From assembly GCA_963833655.1 (NCBI GenBank), contig CAWHYL010000006.1, positions 1 to 64,000 on the forward strand: 64,000 bases of DNA, written 5' to 3'. The notes under the pieces were generated by a model. That model saw nothing but the letters and a program-made list of their open reading frames with translations, searched no databases and had not been told where the DNA came from. The stretch comes from 3-1-20CM-4-69-9 sp963833655 (lineage in GTDB: Bacteria > Actinomycetota > Thermoleophilia > Gaiellales > Gaiellaceae). This document shows, piece by piece, positions 17,773 through 25,755 of this stretch; the first letter of the stretch is position 1, and the number at the start of each line of letters is the position of its first letter. Made by a program: the position numbers and the translations under genes.

Positions 17773-19092
17773 CTAGGTCGAGTGATGCGCGGTTCCGTCG
17801 ACCGCAACCGGCCAGCCGACCGGCGGGGTGCTGTCGTGCCGCTCGATGTCGCGCATCCCCGGCAGGAACAACGCGGCGAGCGTGATCGCAGCGCCGATGA
17901 CGGCGGCACCGACCAGCGTCGCACGCGCGCCGACCGCCGCCGCGATGGGCGCGGTCAGTGCGAACGAGACCGGGAGCAGCGCGATCGAGATGAGCCAGTC
18001 GAGGCTCGAGACGCGCCCGAGCAGCGCCCCAGGCACGTGTTGCTGCTTGATCGTCGCCCACACGATCGTCCCAGCGGCTTCGAGCGCATTGAAGACCAGG
18101 CAAGCGAGCATGAGCTGCCATGCGGCTGTCGCGAGCCCGTAGCCTGCGATCGCGAGCGTCGCGACCGTCCACGTCACGTACATGACGGTCACGTCGCGCC
18201 GGGGATGTCCGTGACGTCCCATCAACAGGGCCGCGCCGACCGCGCCGAGCCCGCCCGCCGCGAGCACGAGGCCGAGCGTTCCGGCCGAGGCGTGCAAACC
18301 GTTCTTGACGACGAACGGCAGCAGGACCTCCGCCGGCCCGAGGAACACGAGATACGTCAACGCCGCAGAAAGCAGCGTCCCCCAGAGCCACACGCGGCCA
18401 CGCACGAACCGGAACCCTTCGGCGAGGGCGGCGACCGGAGACTGCGCCTTCTCGACGACGACACCGGATGCGCTCGAGATGGCCAGGACCGCGACAAGCG
18501 ACGCCGCGAACGACACGGCATCGACGAGGAAGGCGACGCCTGCAGAAGCGGCGACGAGCGCGCCGCCCAGAACCGGACCGAGCAGCCGCAGCGCCACCGG
18601 CCGCACGAGCTGGTCGAGCGCGTTCGCTCCGGGCAGATCGTCGCCGGGAAGGAGCTCCGGGACGATGGCGTCGAACGCCGGAATGAAGAATGCGCTGCCG
18701 ATGCTGTAGACGGCGACGAGCACGACGAGCTCCCAGAACTGCAGACCGCCGCTGAGGACGAGGGCGGCGATGACGCCCACCACGAATGCCCGAACCGCGT
18801 CGGCGCAGGCCATCACGGCGCGCCGGTTGTAGCGGTCGCTGACGACGCCGCCGGCGAGGAGGAACAGGATCATCGGCAGCGTCATGCCGATGCTCACGAT
18901 CGACAGCGCCGCCGGCGCGTTCCAGAGGCTGTACGTCTCCCACGCGACTGCGACGAAGAAGATCCCGTCGCCGAGGAGCGATACGGCCATGCCCGCCCAG
19001 AGGACGCGGAAGTCGCGATGTCTCAGCGGCGCGAGGATGCGCGCGCTGCCGACGCCGCCCGGACGGTCGAGCGCCTCGTGACTATGCTGCAT
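17773..19092 (-). CDS. MFS exporter (MFS_3/EntS-like)
   Basis: 439 residues with 12 predicted membrane helices. The N-terminal 'LRHRDFRVLWAGMAVSLLGDGIFFVAVAW' and 'GGVVSDRYNRRAVM' loop are typical of the EntS-like MFS branch that exports siderophores, macrolides and other small molecules. The start overlaps the GGDEF-EAL gene stop by 11 nt, so it is coupled to that gene. In this operon it is the natural candidate to export whatever the synthase at 22216-23511 makes; that is inference. Confidence 0.9.
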   Translation of the reverse strand: MQHSHEALDRPGGVGSARILAPLRHRDFRVLWAGMAVSLLGDGIFFVAVAWETYSLWNAPAALSIVSIGMTLPMILFLLAGGVVSDRYNRRAVMACADAVRAFVVGVIAALVLSGGLQFWELVVLVAVYSIGSAFFIPAFDAIVPELLPGDDLPGANALDQLVRPVALRLLGPVLGGALVAASAGVAFLVDAVSFAASLVAVLAISSASGVVVEKAQSPVAALAEGFRFVRGRVWLWGTLLSAALTYLVFLGPAEVLLPFVVKNGLHASAGTLGLVLAAGGLGAVGAALLMGRHGHPRRDVTVMYVTWTVATLAIAGYGLATAAWQLMLACLVFNALEAAGTIVWATIKQQHVPGALLGRVSSLDWLISIALLPVSFALTAPIAAAVGARATLVGAAVIGAAITLAALFLPGMRDIERHDSTPPVGWPVAVDGTAHHST

Positions 19093-22000
19093 TCGACGTC
19101 GCAGGCGGCTCGGTCGCCTCGCCGGCGCCGTCCGCGAGCGTCAGGAACTCGTCGAGCTGGTGCGACTCCATCGGCCGCGCGAAGAGATAACCCTGGCCCA
19201 GCTCGCAGCCGAGCACCTCGAGCGCGCTCGCCTGTTCCGGCAGCTCGATCCCTTCGGCGACCACGTCGAGGGACAGGCTCGTGCCGAGGGCGATGATCGC
19301 CGACGTCAGGGCTTCGTTGTCCTTGGAGCCGACGAACGAACGATCCATCTTGAGAATGTCGACCGGGAAGCGGCTCAGGTAGCTCAGCGACGAGTACCCG
19401 GTGCCGAAGTCGTCCATCGCGAGCCTGATGCCAAGCGCCTTCAGGTCGTGCAGCTGCTGCAACGCGTAGTCCGTGTCCGTCAGCATCAGCGACTCGGTGA
19501 TCTCGAGCACGAGCGCCGAGGCCGGCAGGCCCGTCAGTGCCAGCGCCTTCCGCACGTCGCCGACGAGCGTCTCCGATTGCAGCTGCCGAACCGACAGGTT
19601 GACGCTCATCGTCAGCTGCTCCTCGCGGGGGAAGAGCTCGTGCAGGCGGACGGCCTCCCGGCATGCGGTTTCGAGGATCCAGCGGCCCATCGGCACGATC
19701 AGGCCTGTCTCCTCGGCAACCGGGATGAACTGGATCGGCGGGATGACCCCGCGCGACGGATGGTTCCACCGCACGAGCGCCTCGACACCCAGAATCTTGC
19801 GCCCCGCGAGCCGAACGAGCGGCTGGTAGTGCAGCTCGAGCTGCTCGAGCGCGAGCGCGTGCTGCAGGTCCGAGCGCAGCTCCAGCCGCTCGACCACACG
19901 CTCGTGCATCGTCGGCTCGAAGACGCGATAGCTGCCCTTGCTGTCGCGCTTCGCCATGTACATCGCAACGTCCGCGTTGCGCAAGAGCTCGGCCGCCTCG
20001 GGTGTGTCGACGTCCTCGCCGACGAGGCAGATACCGACGCTGGCACGCGGGAACACGCGCTTTCCGTCGATCTCCACCGGCGTGTCGAGCGCGCGCAGAA
20101 TGCGCGCTGCGGCGTCGGCTGCTTCCGCCGACCCCGTGACGCCGTCGAGCAGCACGGCGAACTCGTCACCGCCGAAGCGCGCGACCGTATCTGTCGGGCG
20201 AACGGCGATCCTGAGCCGCCGCCCGACCTCTCGGAGCACCTCGTCGCCCGCGGCATGTCCGAGGCTGTCGTTGACGGTCTTGAAGTCGTCGAGGTCGATG
20301 AACATCACGGCGATCTCCGGCAGGCCGCGCTGCGCGCGCATCAAGGCGTGCTCGACGCGGTCCGAGAAGAGCGCGCGGTTTGCAAGCTTCGTGACCGGAT
20401 CGTGGAACGCCTGGTGCGCGAGCTGGTCCTCGAATGCCTTGCGCTCGCTGATGTCACGGCTGTTCAGGACGATGCCGCGGACGTGCTCGTCCTGAAGCAG
20501 GTCGGTGTGCTGCACCTCGAACAGAAGCTCGGTGCCGTCGCGATGGCGAAGCGAGCACTCGATCGTGTGGCCTTCGCTCTCGCTCCCCTCGACCGCGAGC
20601 AGCTGCTCCAGCAGCGGCCGGTCGCCCTCGACGAGGAGGCGGTCGAAACGGGCTCCCTCCACCTCGTCGACGCGGTAGGCGAGCACCCGCTCGATCGACG
20701 GGCTCTGGTACGTCACGACGCCTCCGGCGTCGAGCACCGTGATCAGGTCGCTCGAGTGCGCGACGAGCGAACGGAACCGCGCTTCGCTCTGACGCCGGTG
20801 GAGATCGGCCGCGAGCGACGCGCCCTCGACCGCGAGCGACACCTGCGTCCCGAGTGCGCCGAACGCGTCCGTCAGGTCCGCGCGCACGCTGTCGGCCGAC
20901 GCCATCACGAGCGCTCCGCGAACGTCGCCACGCACCGTCAGCGGCGTCACGACCGTGGCCTGGTCCTCGGGGAGGCGGAGGTCGCCACGCACGTGCGGGG
21001 GGACGTGAGGATGAACCATCCGCTTCGACTCGCAGGCGTCGCGAAGCCAGTCGCGCGTCTCGCTCGCGACGTGTCCGCCCGAGGCGCCGTCGGAAGACGC
21101 GGCGACGACCGCTTCGTCGCCGTTCACGATGACGAGACGGACCGGCGGTTGCGCATCGACGAGCCGATGAACGGCTGAGATGGCTGCTTCCGCGACCTGA
21201 TCCTGACCTGCAGCCGCCACGAGATCGACGCCTGCGCGGCGCAATGTGCGTTCGCGCGCGACGACCCGCGCCTCCTGCCGGACGAGCCCGGCCATGCGCG
21301 CGACGACGAGCAGGAAGAGCACAGCCGACGCGACGATGACGACGACCACGTCGGGGTTGTGGATCTCCTGGGCGAAGCGGATGCTGGGCGCGATGAGACA
21401 CGCGCCGCCGAGGAGCGTGAGCCTGAGCGGCGTCAGCCGCGTCCGCGAATCCTCGACCGGCTCTTCGAGCGTCCGCATCGACGGATGAAGCGCGGCGGCG
21501 CCCCAGAGCAGGTAGTAGAGAATCCAGCCGGCGTCGTACGACAGCTGGTAGTTGAAGGTGCCCTGCAGGAGCGCGAGGTTGTACGCCGAGTCGGTCGCCA
21601 GCAGGCAGACGATGCTTCCCGTCATCAACCAGAACGCGGGCGTGCGCCGTCCCCCGTCCACAGCGAGACGGATGAGGCCCGCAAGCAGGAGCACGTCGCC
21701 GAACGGATACGCCGCGCCGAGAACCTTGATGAACCACGCGGTGTCGGTCGCGTGCAGGTTCGGCGCGATCAGGAAGACCCAGGACAGAAGGCCGATGCCG
21801 ATCGTGAGGATGAGCGCGTCGATCAGGGCGCTGCGATCAGGCCGTGGACTGCGGCGCCTGATGAGCACGAACAGTCCCGCAAGCAGCACGGGATACACGG
21901 AGAGGTAGAACGCATCCCCGAGCGACGGGAACGGAACGTCGACGCCGAAGACCTTCCGGTAGCCGTATGTGTAGACGTCGCCGCTGAAATAGAGGAACTG

Positions 22001-22219
22001 GCCCGCTGCGAACAGCCACCAGGCCAGCTGGGCCTTCGGCTTGTGCATCCTGATGCCGGCGACGATCGCGAGGACGCCGGAGAGGCCGAGGAAGTTGATC
22101 AGCGGCCCGTTCCCGGCGAGCGACGGCGCGAACAGGTAGAGCAGCGTCAGGAGGCCCGTGCCGGCGAGATACCAGAGCCAGGCGCGCTCCTTCGCGCCGC
22201 CGCGGAAGAGCACGTTCAT
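19082..22219 (-). CDS. membrane GAF-PAS-GGDEF-EAL cyclic-di-GMP enzyme
   Basis: 1045 residues from ATG 22219. Approximate order: nine or so membrane helices (1-330), GAF-like domain (340-490), PAS (490-605), GGDEF (615-775), EAL (790-1035). The cyclase site RFGGDEF is intact, with an RPTD inhibitory site five residues before it. The phosphodiesterase residues are also present (EALVRW, SVNLS, LEITES, DDFGTGYSS, ILKMDRSF, EGIE, LGQGY). Both activities are therefore predicted, probably switched by the sensor part. The start overlaps the oxoamine-synthase stop as ATGA and its own end overlaps the MFS gene, giving a three-gene coupled unit. Confidence 0.93.
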   Translation of the reverse strand: MNVLFRGGAKERAWLWYLAGTGLLTLLYLFAPSLAGNGPLINFLGLSGVLAIVAGIRMHKPKAQLAWWLFAAGQFLYFSGDVYTYGYRKVFGVDVPFPSLGDAFYLSVYPVLLAGLFVLIRRRSPRPDRSALIDALILTIGIGLLSWVFLIAPNLHATDTAWFIKVLGAAYPFGDVLLLAGLIRLAVDGGRRTPAFWLMTGSIVCLLATDSAYNLALLQGTFNYQLSYDAGWILYYLLWGAAALHPSMRTLEEPVEDSRTRLTPLRLTLLGGACLIAPSIRFAQEIHNPDVVVVIVASAVLFLLVVARMAGLVRQEARVVARERTLRRAGVDLVAAAGQDQVAEAAISAVHRLVDAQPPVRLVIVNGDEAVVAASSDGASGGHVASETRDWLRDACESKRMVHPHVPPHVRGDLRLPEDQATVVTPLTVRGDVRGALVMASADSVRADLTDAFGALGTQVSLAVEGASLAADLHRRQSEARFRSLVAHSSDLITVLDAGGVVTYQSPSIERVLAYRVDEVEGARFDRLLVEGDRPLLEQLLAVEGSESEGHTIECSLRHRDGTELLFEVQHTDLLQDEHVRGIVLNSRDISERKAFEDQLAHQAFHDPVTKLANRALFSDRVEHALMRAQRGLPEIAVMFIDLDDFKTVNDSLGHAAGDEVLREVGRRLRIAVRPTDTVARFGGDEFAVLLDGVTGSAEAADAAARILRALDTPVEIDGKRVFPRASVGICLVGEDVDTPEAAELLRNADVAMYMAKRDSKGSYRVFEPTMHERVVERLELRSDLQHALALEQLELHYQPLVRLAGRKILGVEALVRWNHPSRGVIPPIQFIPVAEETGLIVPMGRWILETACREAVRLHELFPREEQLTMSVNLSVRQLQSETLVGDVRKALALTGLPASALVLEITESLMLTDTDYALQQLHDLKALGIRLAMDDFGTGYSSLSYLSRFPVDILKMDRSFVGSKDNEALTSAIIALGTSLSLDVVAEGIELPEQASALEVLGCELGQGYLFARPMESHQLDEFLTLADGAGEATEPPATSNAA

Positions 22220-23511
22220 GCAGCGCGCTCCTTCGGCCGGGCCGGCTGGAGGTCGAAGCGGCTGACGAGACGACCCAGCACGTCGTTCAGCTGCTCGATC
22301 TCGGCATCCGTGTTGGCGGCAGTGATCTGGATCCGGAAGCCGACCTCGTTCCGAGGGACGAGCGGATACGCCGCGAGGGTGACGTAGATGCCGTTGTCGA
22401 ACAGGAAGCGGCCGACTGCATCGATGTCCCGGTGGCGCGCGAGCGGCACCTCGATGATCGGGAAGCCGGAACGGTTCGGCGTGTGGACGCCAAGCCGATC
22501 GAGGTGATCGAGCACGGCAGCGGTCTTGCGCCAGAGGCCGGCGCGGATTACGTCGCCGCGGCGCTCGTTCACGTCGAGGCCCGCGATCACGGTCGCAAGG
22601 GACGCGACCGGCGACGGGCCGGAGTAGAGATAGGGCGGCGCAGCGGTCTTCAAGAGCCGCTTCAGCTCGGGCGGGCACGCGATGAACGCGGCGAGCGACG
22701 AGTACGACTTCGAGAGCCCGGCGACGAGCGCCACGTGGTCGTAGTCCTCGCCCGCGTGGCGGACGATGCTGTTGCCGCGATTCCCGAACGGCGTGAGCTC
22801 GTCGTCGCTCCGCTCGCCGATGACGCCGAAGCCGTGCGCGTCGTCGACGTAGAGGAGCGCATCGTGCTCGCGGGCGAGCCGCGCAAAGGCGGGGAGGTCG
22901 AGCGCGTTCCCGGTCATGCTGTTGACGCCGTCGACGCAGATCAGCCGAGGCGCCGGTCCGCCCTGCTTCAGCAGCCGCTCCAGGTCGTCGGCGTCCTCGA
23001 ACTCGAATCGCTTGACGGTCGCACCGCGCGCGCCGGCGAGCTGACAGCCTTCGTAGATCGTCTTGTGGGCGCGCGACTCGACGTAGATCGTCCCGGCGCC
23101 GGCGAGCACCGGGATGACGGACATGTGGATCAGCGTGATCGTCGGGAGGACGAGCGTGTCCTCCGCGCCGGTGAGCTCCGTGAGACGCTCCTCGATCTGC
23201 GTGTACAGCACGGGGCTGCCGAGCAGGCGCGACCAGCTCGGATGCGTCCCCCACTCGTCGAGATACGCGGGGACGCTCTCGATGATCTCGCGCTCGAGAT
23301 CGAAGCCGAGGTAGTTGCACGAAGCGAAGTCGGCGAGCCACCGCTCTCCCACGCGGATCATGCGGCCGTCGATCTCCTCGATGACGGCGTCCGTCATCGG
23401 GTTCGACTGCTCGAGCTCGGCCAGGTCCTTACACGCGGCAAGCCACTTGTCGATCCAAGCAGGAGGAGCCGCCACAGACGCCCGTCGGCCCGCGGTAGTG
23501 CGCGCAGTCAC
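22216..23511 (-). CDS. alpha-oxoamine synthase-like PLP enzyme
   Basis: 431-residue fold-type I PLP enzyme, start at GTG 23511. It shows the family series 'FASCNYLGF', 'PSWSRLLGS', 'YVDDAHGFGVIGE' (pyridine-binding Asp) and the Schiff-base lysine in 'AGLSKSYSS'. The family condenses an amino acid with an acyl-CoA or acyl-ACP: 2-amino-3-ketobutyrate CoA ligase, 8-amino-7-oxononanoate synthase, serine palmitoyltransferase and the autoinducer synthase CqsA. SKSYSS and 'PYLYSGPSPV' lean toward the SPT/CqsA side. No biotin or threonine-degradation genes are nearby. It is coupled to a membrane cyclic-di-GMP enzyme, which suggests a signalling product. Confidence 0.85.
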   Translation of the reverse strand: MTARTTAGRRASVAAPPAWIDKWLAACKDLAELEQSNPMTDAVIEEIDGRMIRVGERWLADFASCNYLGFDLEREIIESVPAYLDEWGTHPSWSRLLGSPVLYTQIEERLTELTGAEDTLVLPTITLIHMSVIPVLAGAGTIYVESRAHKTIYEGCQLAGARGATVKRFEFEDADDLERLLKQGGPAPRLICVDGVNSMTGNALDLPAFARLAREHDALLYVDDAHGFGVIGERSDDELTPFGNRGNSIVRHAGEDYDHVALVAGLSKSYSSLAAFIACPPELKRLLKTAAPPYLYSGPSPVASLATVIAGLDVNERRGDVIRAGLWRKTAAVLDHLDRLGVHTPNRSGFPIIEVPLARHRDIDAVGRFLFDNGIYVTLAAYPLVPRNEVGFRIQITAANTDAEIEQLNDVLGRLVSRFDLQPARPKERAA

Positions 23512-23570
23512 GGGTCAGGCATCGACCGCGGGCCGTGGAAGCTTTAGAGCCTGGTTAGCCGGGCTTGACT

Positions 23571-23864
23571 TCAGTCAGCAGGCGCCGAGGCGATCACCTC
23601 GCCGACGCTGCGCTCCGTGGCGCGGTCGAGCAACGGAACGATGTTCTCGCGCATCCAAGGCCCTCCGACCTCGCGCGCGATTCGCTCCGCATCCTCGGCA
23701 GATCCGAACTCGAGCAGCAAGACGAGGTGCGTGTCGTCAACCTTGGCGACGCGGGCGGCGAGCCCGCCCGCGTCGACGACCTGTCGCACGGCCTCCCGGG
23801 ACGCATGAACGGTGTCATCGCTCACCGGGTCGCGGAAGTGGAGGTGGTTCACGACGACGTGCAC
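23571..23864 (-). CDS. small ferredoxin-like-fold protein, unknown function
   Basis: 97 residues from GTG 23864, with AGGAGG nine bases upstream. The pattern 'MHVVVNHLHFRDP...THLVLLLEFGSAEDAERIAREVGGPWMRENIVPLL' resembles dimeric alpha-beta-barrel proteins of the antibiotic-monooxygenase or EthD type, but the match is by general look only. It lies 22 bp after the AHSA1 gene stop on the same strand and is probably the third gene of the ArsR operon. Confidence 0.65.
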   Translation of the reverse strand: MHVVVNHLHFRDPVSDDTVHASREAVRQVVDAGGLAARVAKVDDTHLVLLLEFGSAEDAERIAREVGGPWMRENIVPLLDRATERSVGEVIASAPAD

Positions 23865-23886
23865 GTCACCCTGCCTCCTGTCGAGC

Positions 23887-24318
23887 TCATGCGTGCAACG
23901 CCTGCAGAACCTTGTCGACCCGCTCGAAGCCGGCTTCTGCCCCCGCCTCGACGCCGTACGACATCGTCATGTCGCGCTGCTCGGTGGTGTCGAACCGCAT
24001 CGTCTGCGTCAGCTTCGTGCGGCCGTCGTCGGCGTCCTCGAACTCGAGCGTCTGCAGGTGGTTCTGGAAGGTCTGCACGAGCCGCTCGGGCGGGCTCACC
24101 TCGCGGTACTCGCCCTCGACAACCATGCCGCTCTCCGTGCGGAAGCGGTATCGGCCGCCTTCGCGGACGTCCATTTCCTCGACGGTCGTCCCGTCACCCC
24201 ACCATTCCGGAATGAGCACCGGGTCGGTCCAGACCCGGAAGACGTGGTCGCGCGGAGCATCGAAGACGCGCTCGACGCGGATCTCGAGCTCGTTCGGGGT
24301 CGTCACCTGTGTCTTCAT
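23887..24318 (-). CDS. AHSA1/SRPBCC-domain protein
   Basis: 143 residues from ATG 24318, preceded by AAAGGAG. It carries the AHSA1 hallmark 'VFDAPRDHVFRVWTDPVLIPEWWG' and 'GGRYRFRTESGMVVEGEYREVSPPERLVQTF'. It overlaps the ArsR regulator stop as ATGA. ArsR-AHSA1 pairs are common in actinobacteria, where the SRPBCC protein probably binds a hydrophobic ligand; the ligand is unknown. Confidence 0.9.
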   Translation of the reverse strand: MKTQVTTPNELEIRVERVFDAPRDHVFRVWTDPVLIPEWWGDGTTVEEMDVREGGRYRFRTESGMVVEGEYREVSPPERLVQTFQNHLQTLEFEDADDGRTKLTQTMRFDTTEQRDMTMSYGVEAGAEAGFERVDKVLQALHA

Positions 24319-24626
24319 CGTTCTCCTTTCGTGCGTTCGACGACATCGGCGAAGCGGTCGAGCCGCCCCAGCCACGCTGTGATCCCCTCGAAGGCGTAGG
24401 GCGCGAGCGTGCAGCGACGCACGCGGCCGACCTTCTCGGTGACGACGAGGCCCGCGTCCTCGAGGACGAGGACGTGCTTCTTCATCCCGGTCAGCGACAT
24501 CCCGAACGGCCCTGCGAGCTCGCTGATCGTCGCCGACCCGGCACCGAGCCGCTCCAGGACTGCGCGGCGCGTGGGGTCGGCGAGGGCGGAGAAAGCCTTG
24601 TCGACATACTGAACCATCTGGTTCAC
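24315..24626 (-). CDS. ArsR-family transcriptional repressor
   Basis: 103-residue winged-helix protein with the ArsR core 'FSALADPTRRAVLERL', 'ISELAGPFGMSLTGMKKHVLVLEDAGLV'. No cysteine metal-binding motif (ELCVCDL) is present, so it is not a classical metal sensor. Translation may begin at GTG 24626 or ATG 24617. Either way the start lies inside the palindromic operator at 24606-24629, so the protein's first residues 'NQMVQY' are encoded by its own putative binding site. Autoregulation is therefore expected. Confidence 0.9.
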   Translation of the reverse strand: MNQMVQYVDKAFSALADPTRRAVLERLGAGSATISELAGPFGMSLTGMKKHVLVLEDAGLVVTEKVGRVRRCTLAPYAFEGITAWLGRLDRFADVVERTKGER

Positions 24627-24629
24627 TAT
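24606..24629. promoter_or_regulatory. palindromic ArsR operator overlapping the start codon
   Basis: Core TGAACCA-GA-TGGTTCA (perfect 7-bp arms). It extends to 11-bp arms, ATAGTGAACCA and TGGTTCAGTAT, with one mismatch. It spans both candidate starts of the ArsR gene (GTG 24626, ATG 24617). Position and symmetry fit a winged-helix dimer site. The overlap suggests a leaderless or very short-leader transcript. The divergent hslR-like gene begins 33 bp away and could be affected too. Confidence 0.7.
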
Positions 24630-24661
24630 AACAGAGGCTCGCCGCTGCGATCATCTGGGGC

Positions 24662-25054
24662 GTGGAGAGCGTTCGAATCGACAAATGGCTCTGGGCGGCG
24701 CGGTTCTTCAAGACCCGGGCCCTGGCGACGGAGGCGGTCGCCGGCGGCCGCGTGCACGTGAACGGCGAGCGGGTCAAGCCCGCCAAGCTCATCCACCCGC
24801 GCGACGTGCTCGAGATCACCCGTGGGACCGAGCGCTGGACCGTCCGGGTCGAGCAGCTGGCCGAGCGCCGCGGCCCGGCCGCCGTCGCGGAGGCGCTCTA
24901 CACGGAGACCGGCGACTCACGCGCCGCGCGCGAGCAGCACGCGCTCGAGCGGCGCTTTGCACGCGCGCTCGGCGCCGACCTCGGCACGCGCCCGACGAAG
25001 CAGGCGCGCCGCCGCCTCGACGCATTGCGTCGAGCGCAGCGGCGCGATGCCTAG
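24662..25054 (+). CDS. hslR: S4-domain RNA-binding protein (Hsp15-like)
   Basis: 130 residues from GTG 24662. The S4 fold is seen in 'RIDKWLWAARFFKTRALATEAVAGGRVHVNGERVKPAKLIHPRDVL', followed by a basic C-terminal tail, as in Hsp15, which binds stalled 50S subunits with nascent chains. Its TAG stop overlaps the oppositely directed stop of the next gene through the palindrome CTAG. Confidence 0.85.
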   Translation: MESVRIDKWLWAARFFKTRALATEAVAGGRVHVNGERVKPAKLIHPRDVLEITRGTERWTVRVEQLAERRGPAAVAEALYTETGDSRAAREQHALERRFARALGADLGTRPTKQARRRLDALRRAQRRDA

Positions 25055-25704
25055 GCCGAGGGACCGAAGAAGTGACGGAAGCCCGACGGCCGGCGAAACC
25101 CGTCGCCGTCGGGTGGCGCGGGCAGCTTTCCGTTGACGAGATCCGTGATGCGTGAGCGCAGGTCGTTCAGCATCTGATCGGCCTGAGCCTGCGTCAGCCT
25201 CCCCGCCTGCACCGCGGCGTCGAGCTTCTGCTTCGCCGCATTCACGAGAGCGCTGACGAGACCGTCGGCGGCCTTACCGTGATCCTTCGCGATTTGCGCG
25301 AGCGTCTTGCCACTTCGAAGCTCCGAGTGCAGCTGCGCCTCCGTGACGCCGAGGTACGTCGCAGCTGCATCGAGCTTGCCGAAGAAGCCGAAGTGGCCGA
25401 AGTCGCGGTGTCCGCCTCCGATCAACGGAAAGTCGTTCGAGTTGATCCGCTGCTTCAGAGCGTCGCCTTGGGCTTTCGTCAGCCGGCCGGCCGCGACGGC
25501 CGCGTCGATCCGGTCGAGCAGCGCCTGCTTCAGCGCGGCGCTCAGCTTCGTCGGCGTGACGCCGAGGCGCCCGGCCGCGTCGTTGATGATCGCTTGGCTT
25601 TCCTGTGACGGCGAGGGCGAGCCGGAAGCTGCGATCGCGGCACTCCCGCCCGCGATTGCCGCCACCGCAGCCGCGCCGATGACGAGCTTGTGATTGCGGT
25701 TCAT
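25051..25704 (-). CDS. secreted two-repeat helical protein, unknown function
   Basis: 217 residues from ATG 25704. An N-terminal signal peptide (basic 'MNRNHK', then 'LVIGAAAVAAIAGGSAAIAA') is followed by two related units. Each has 'LGVT..L...L', then 'LDRIDAAVAAGRLTKAQGDALKQRI' in the first or 'LDAAVQAGRLTQAQADQML' in the second. A Phe/Gly/Pro-rich tail ends the protein. No enzyme motif. Three TCTTAG direct repeats lie just upstream, tying it to the adjacent two-component system, so it is probably an envelope-stress output. Confidence 0.75.
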   Translation of the reverse strand: MNRNHKLVIGAAAVAAIAGGSAAIAASGSPSPSQESQAIINDAAGRLGVTPTKLSAALKQALLDRIDAAVAAGRLTKAQGDALKQRINSNDFPLIGGGHRDFGHFGFFGKLDAAATYLGVTEAQLHSELRSGKTLAQIAKDHGKAADGLVSALVNAAKQKLDAAVQAGRLTQAQADQMLNDLRSRITDLVNGKLPAPPDGDGFRRPSGFRHFFGPSA

Positions 25705-25727
25705 GCGACCCAGCCTCGCAGCGCGCT

Positions 25728-25755
25728 CTAAGAGAGCGCTAAGAACACTCTAAGA
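25728..25755 (-). promoter_or_regulatory. three TCTTAG direct repeats, 11-bp period (operator of the 25704 gene)
   Basis: On the minus strand TCTTAG occurs at 25755-25750, 25744-25739 and 25733-25728, exactly 11 bp apart and all perfect. The last copy ends 23 bp before the ATG at 25704; the first overlaps the kinase stop codon. Tandem half-sites one helical turn apart are the usual target of OmpR/PhoB-type regulators. Confidence 0.8.

Noticed and set aside
22216..23511. Biotin (bioF) or threonine-degradation (kbl) gene
   Set aside because: The fold is right, but no bio or tdh genes are nearby and the active-site lysine region resembles other branches; left as family-level call.
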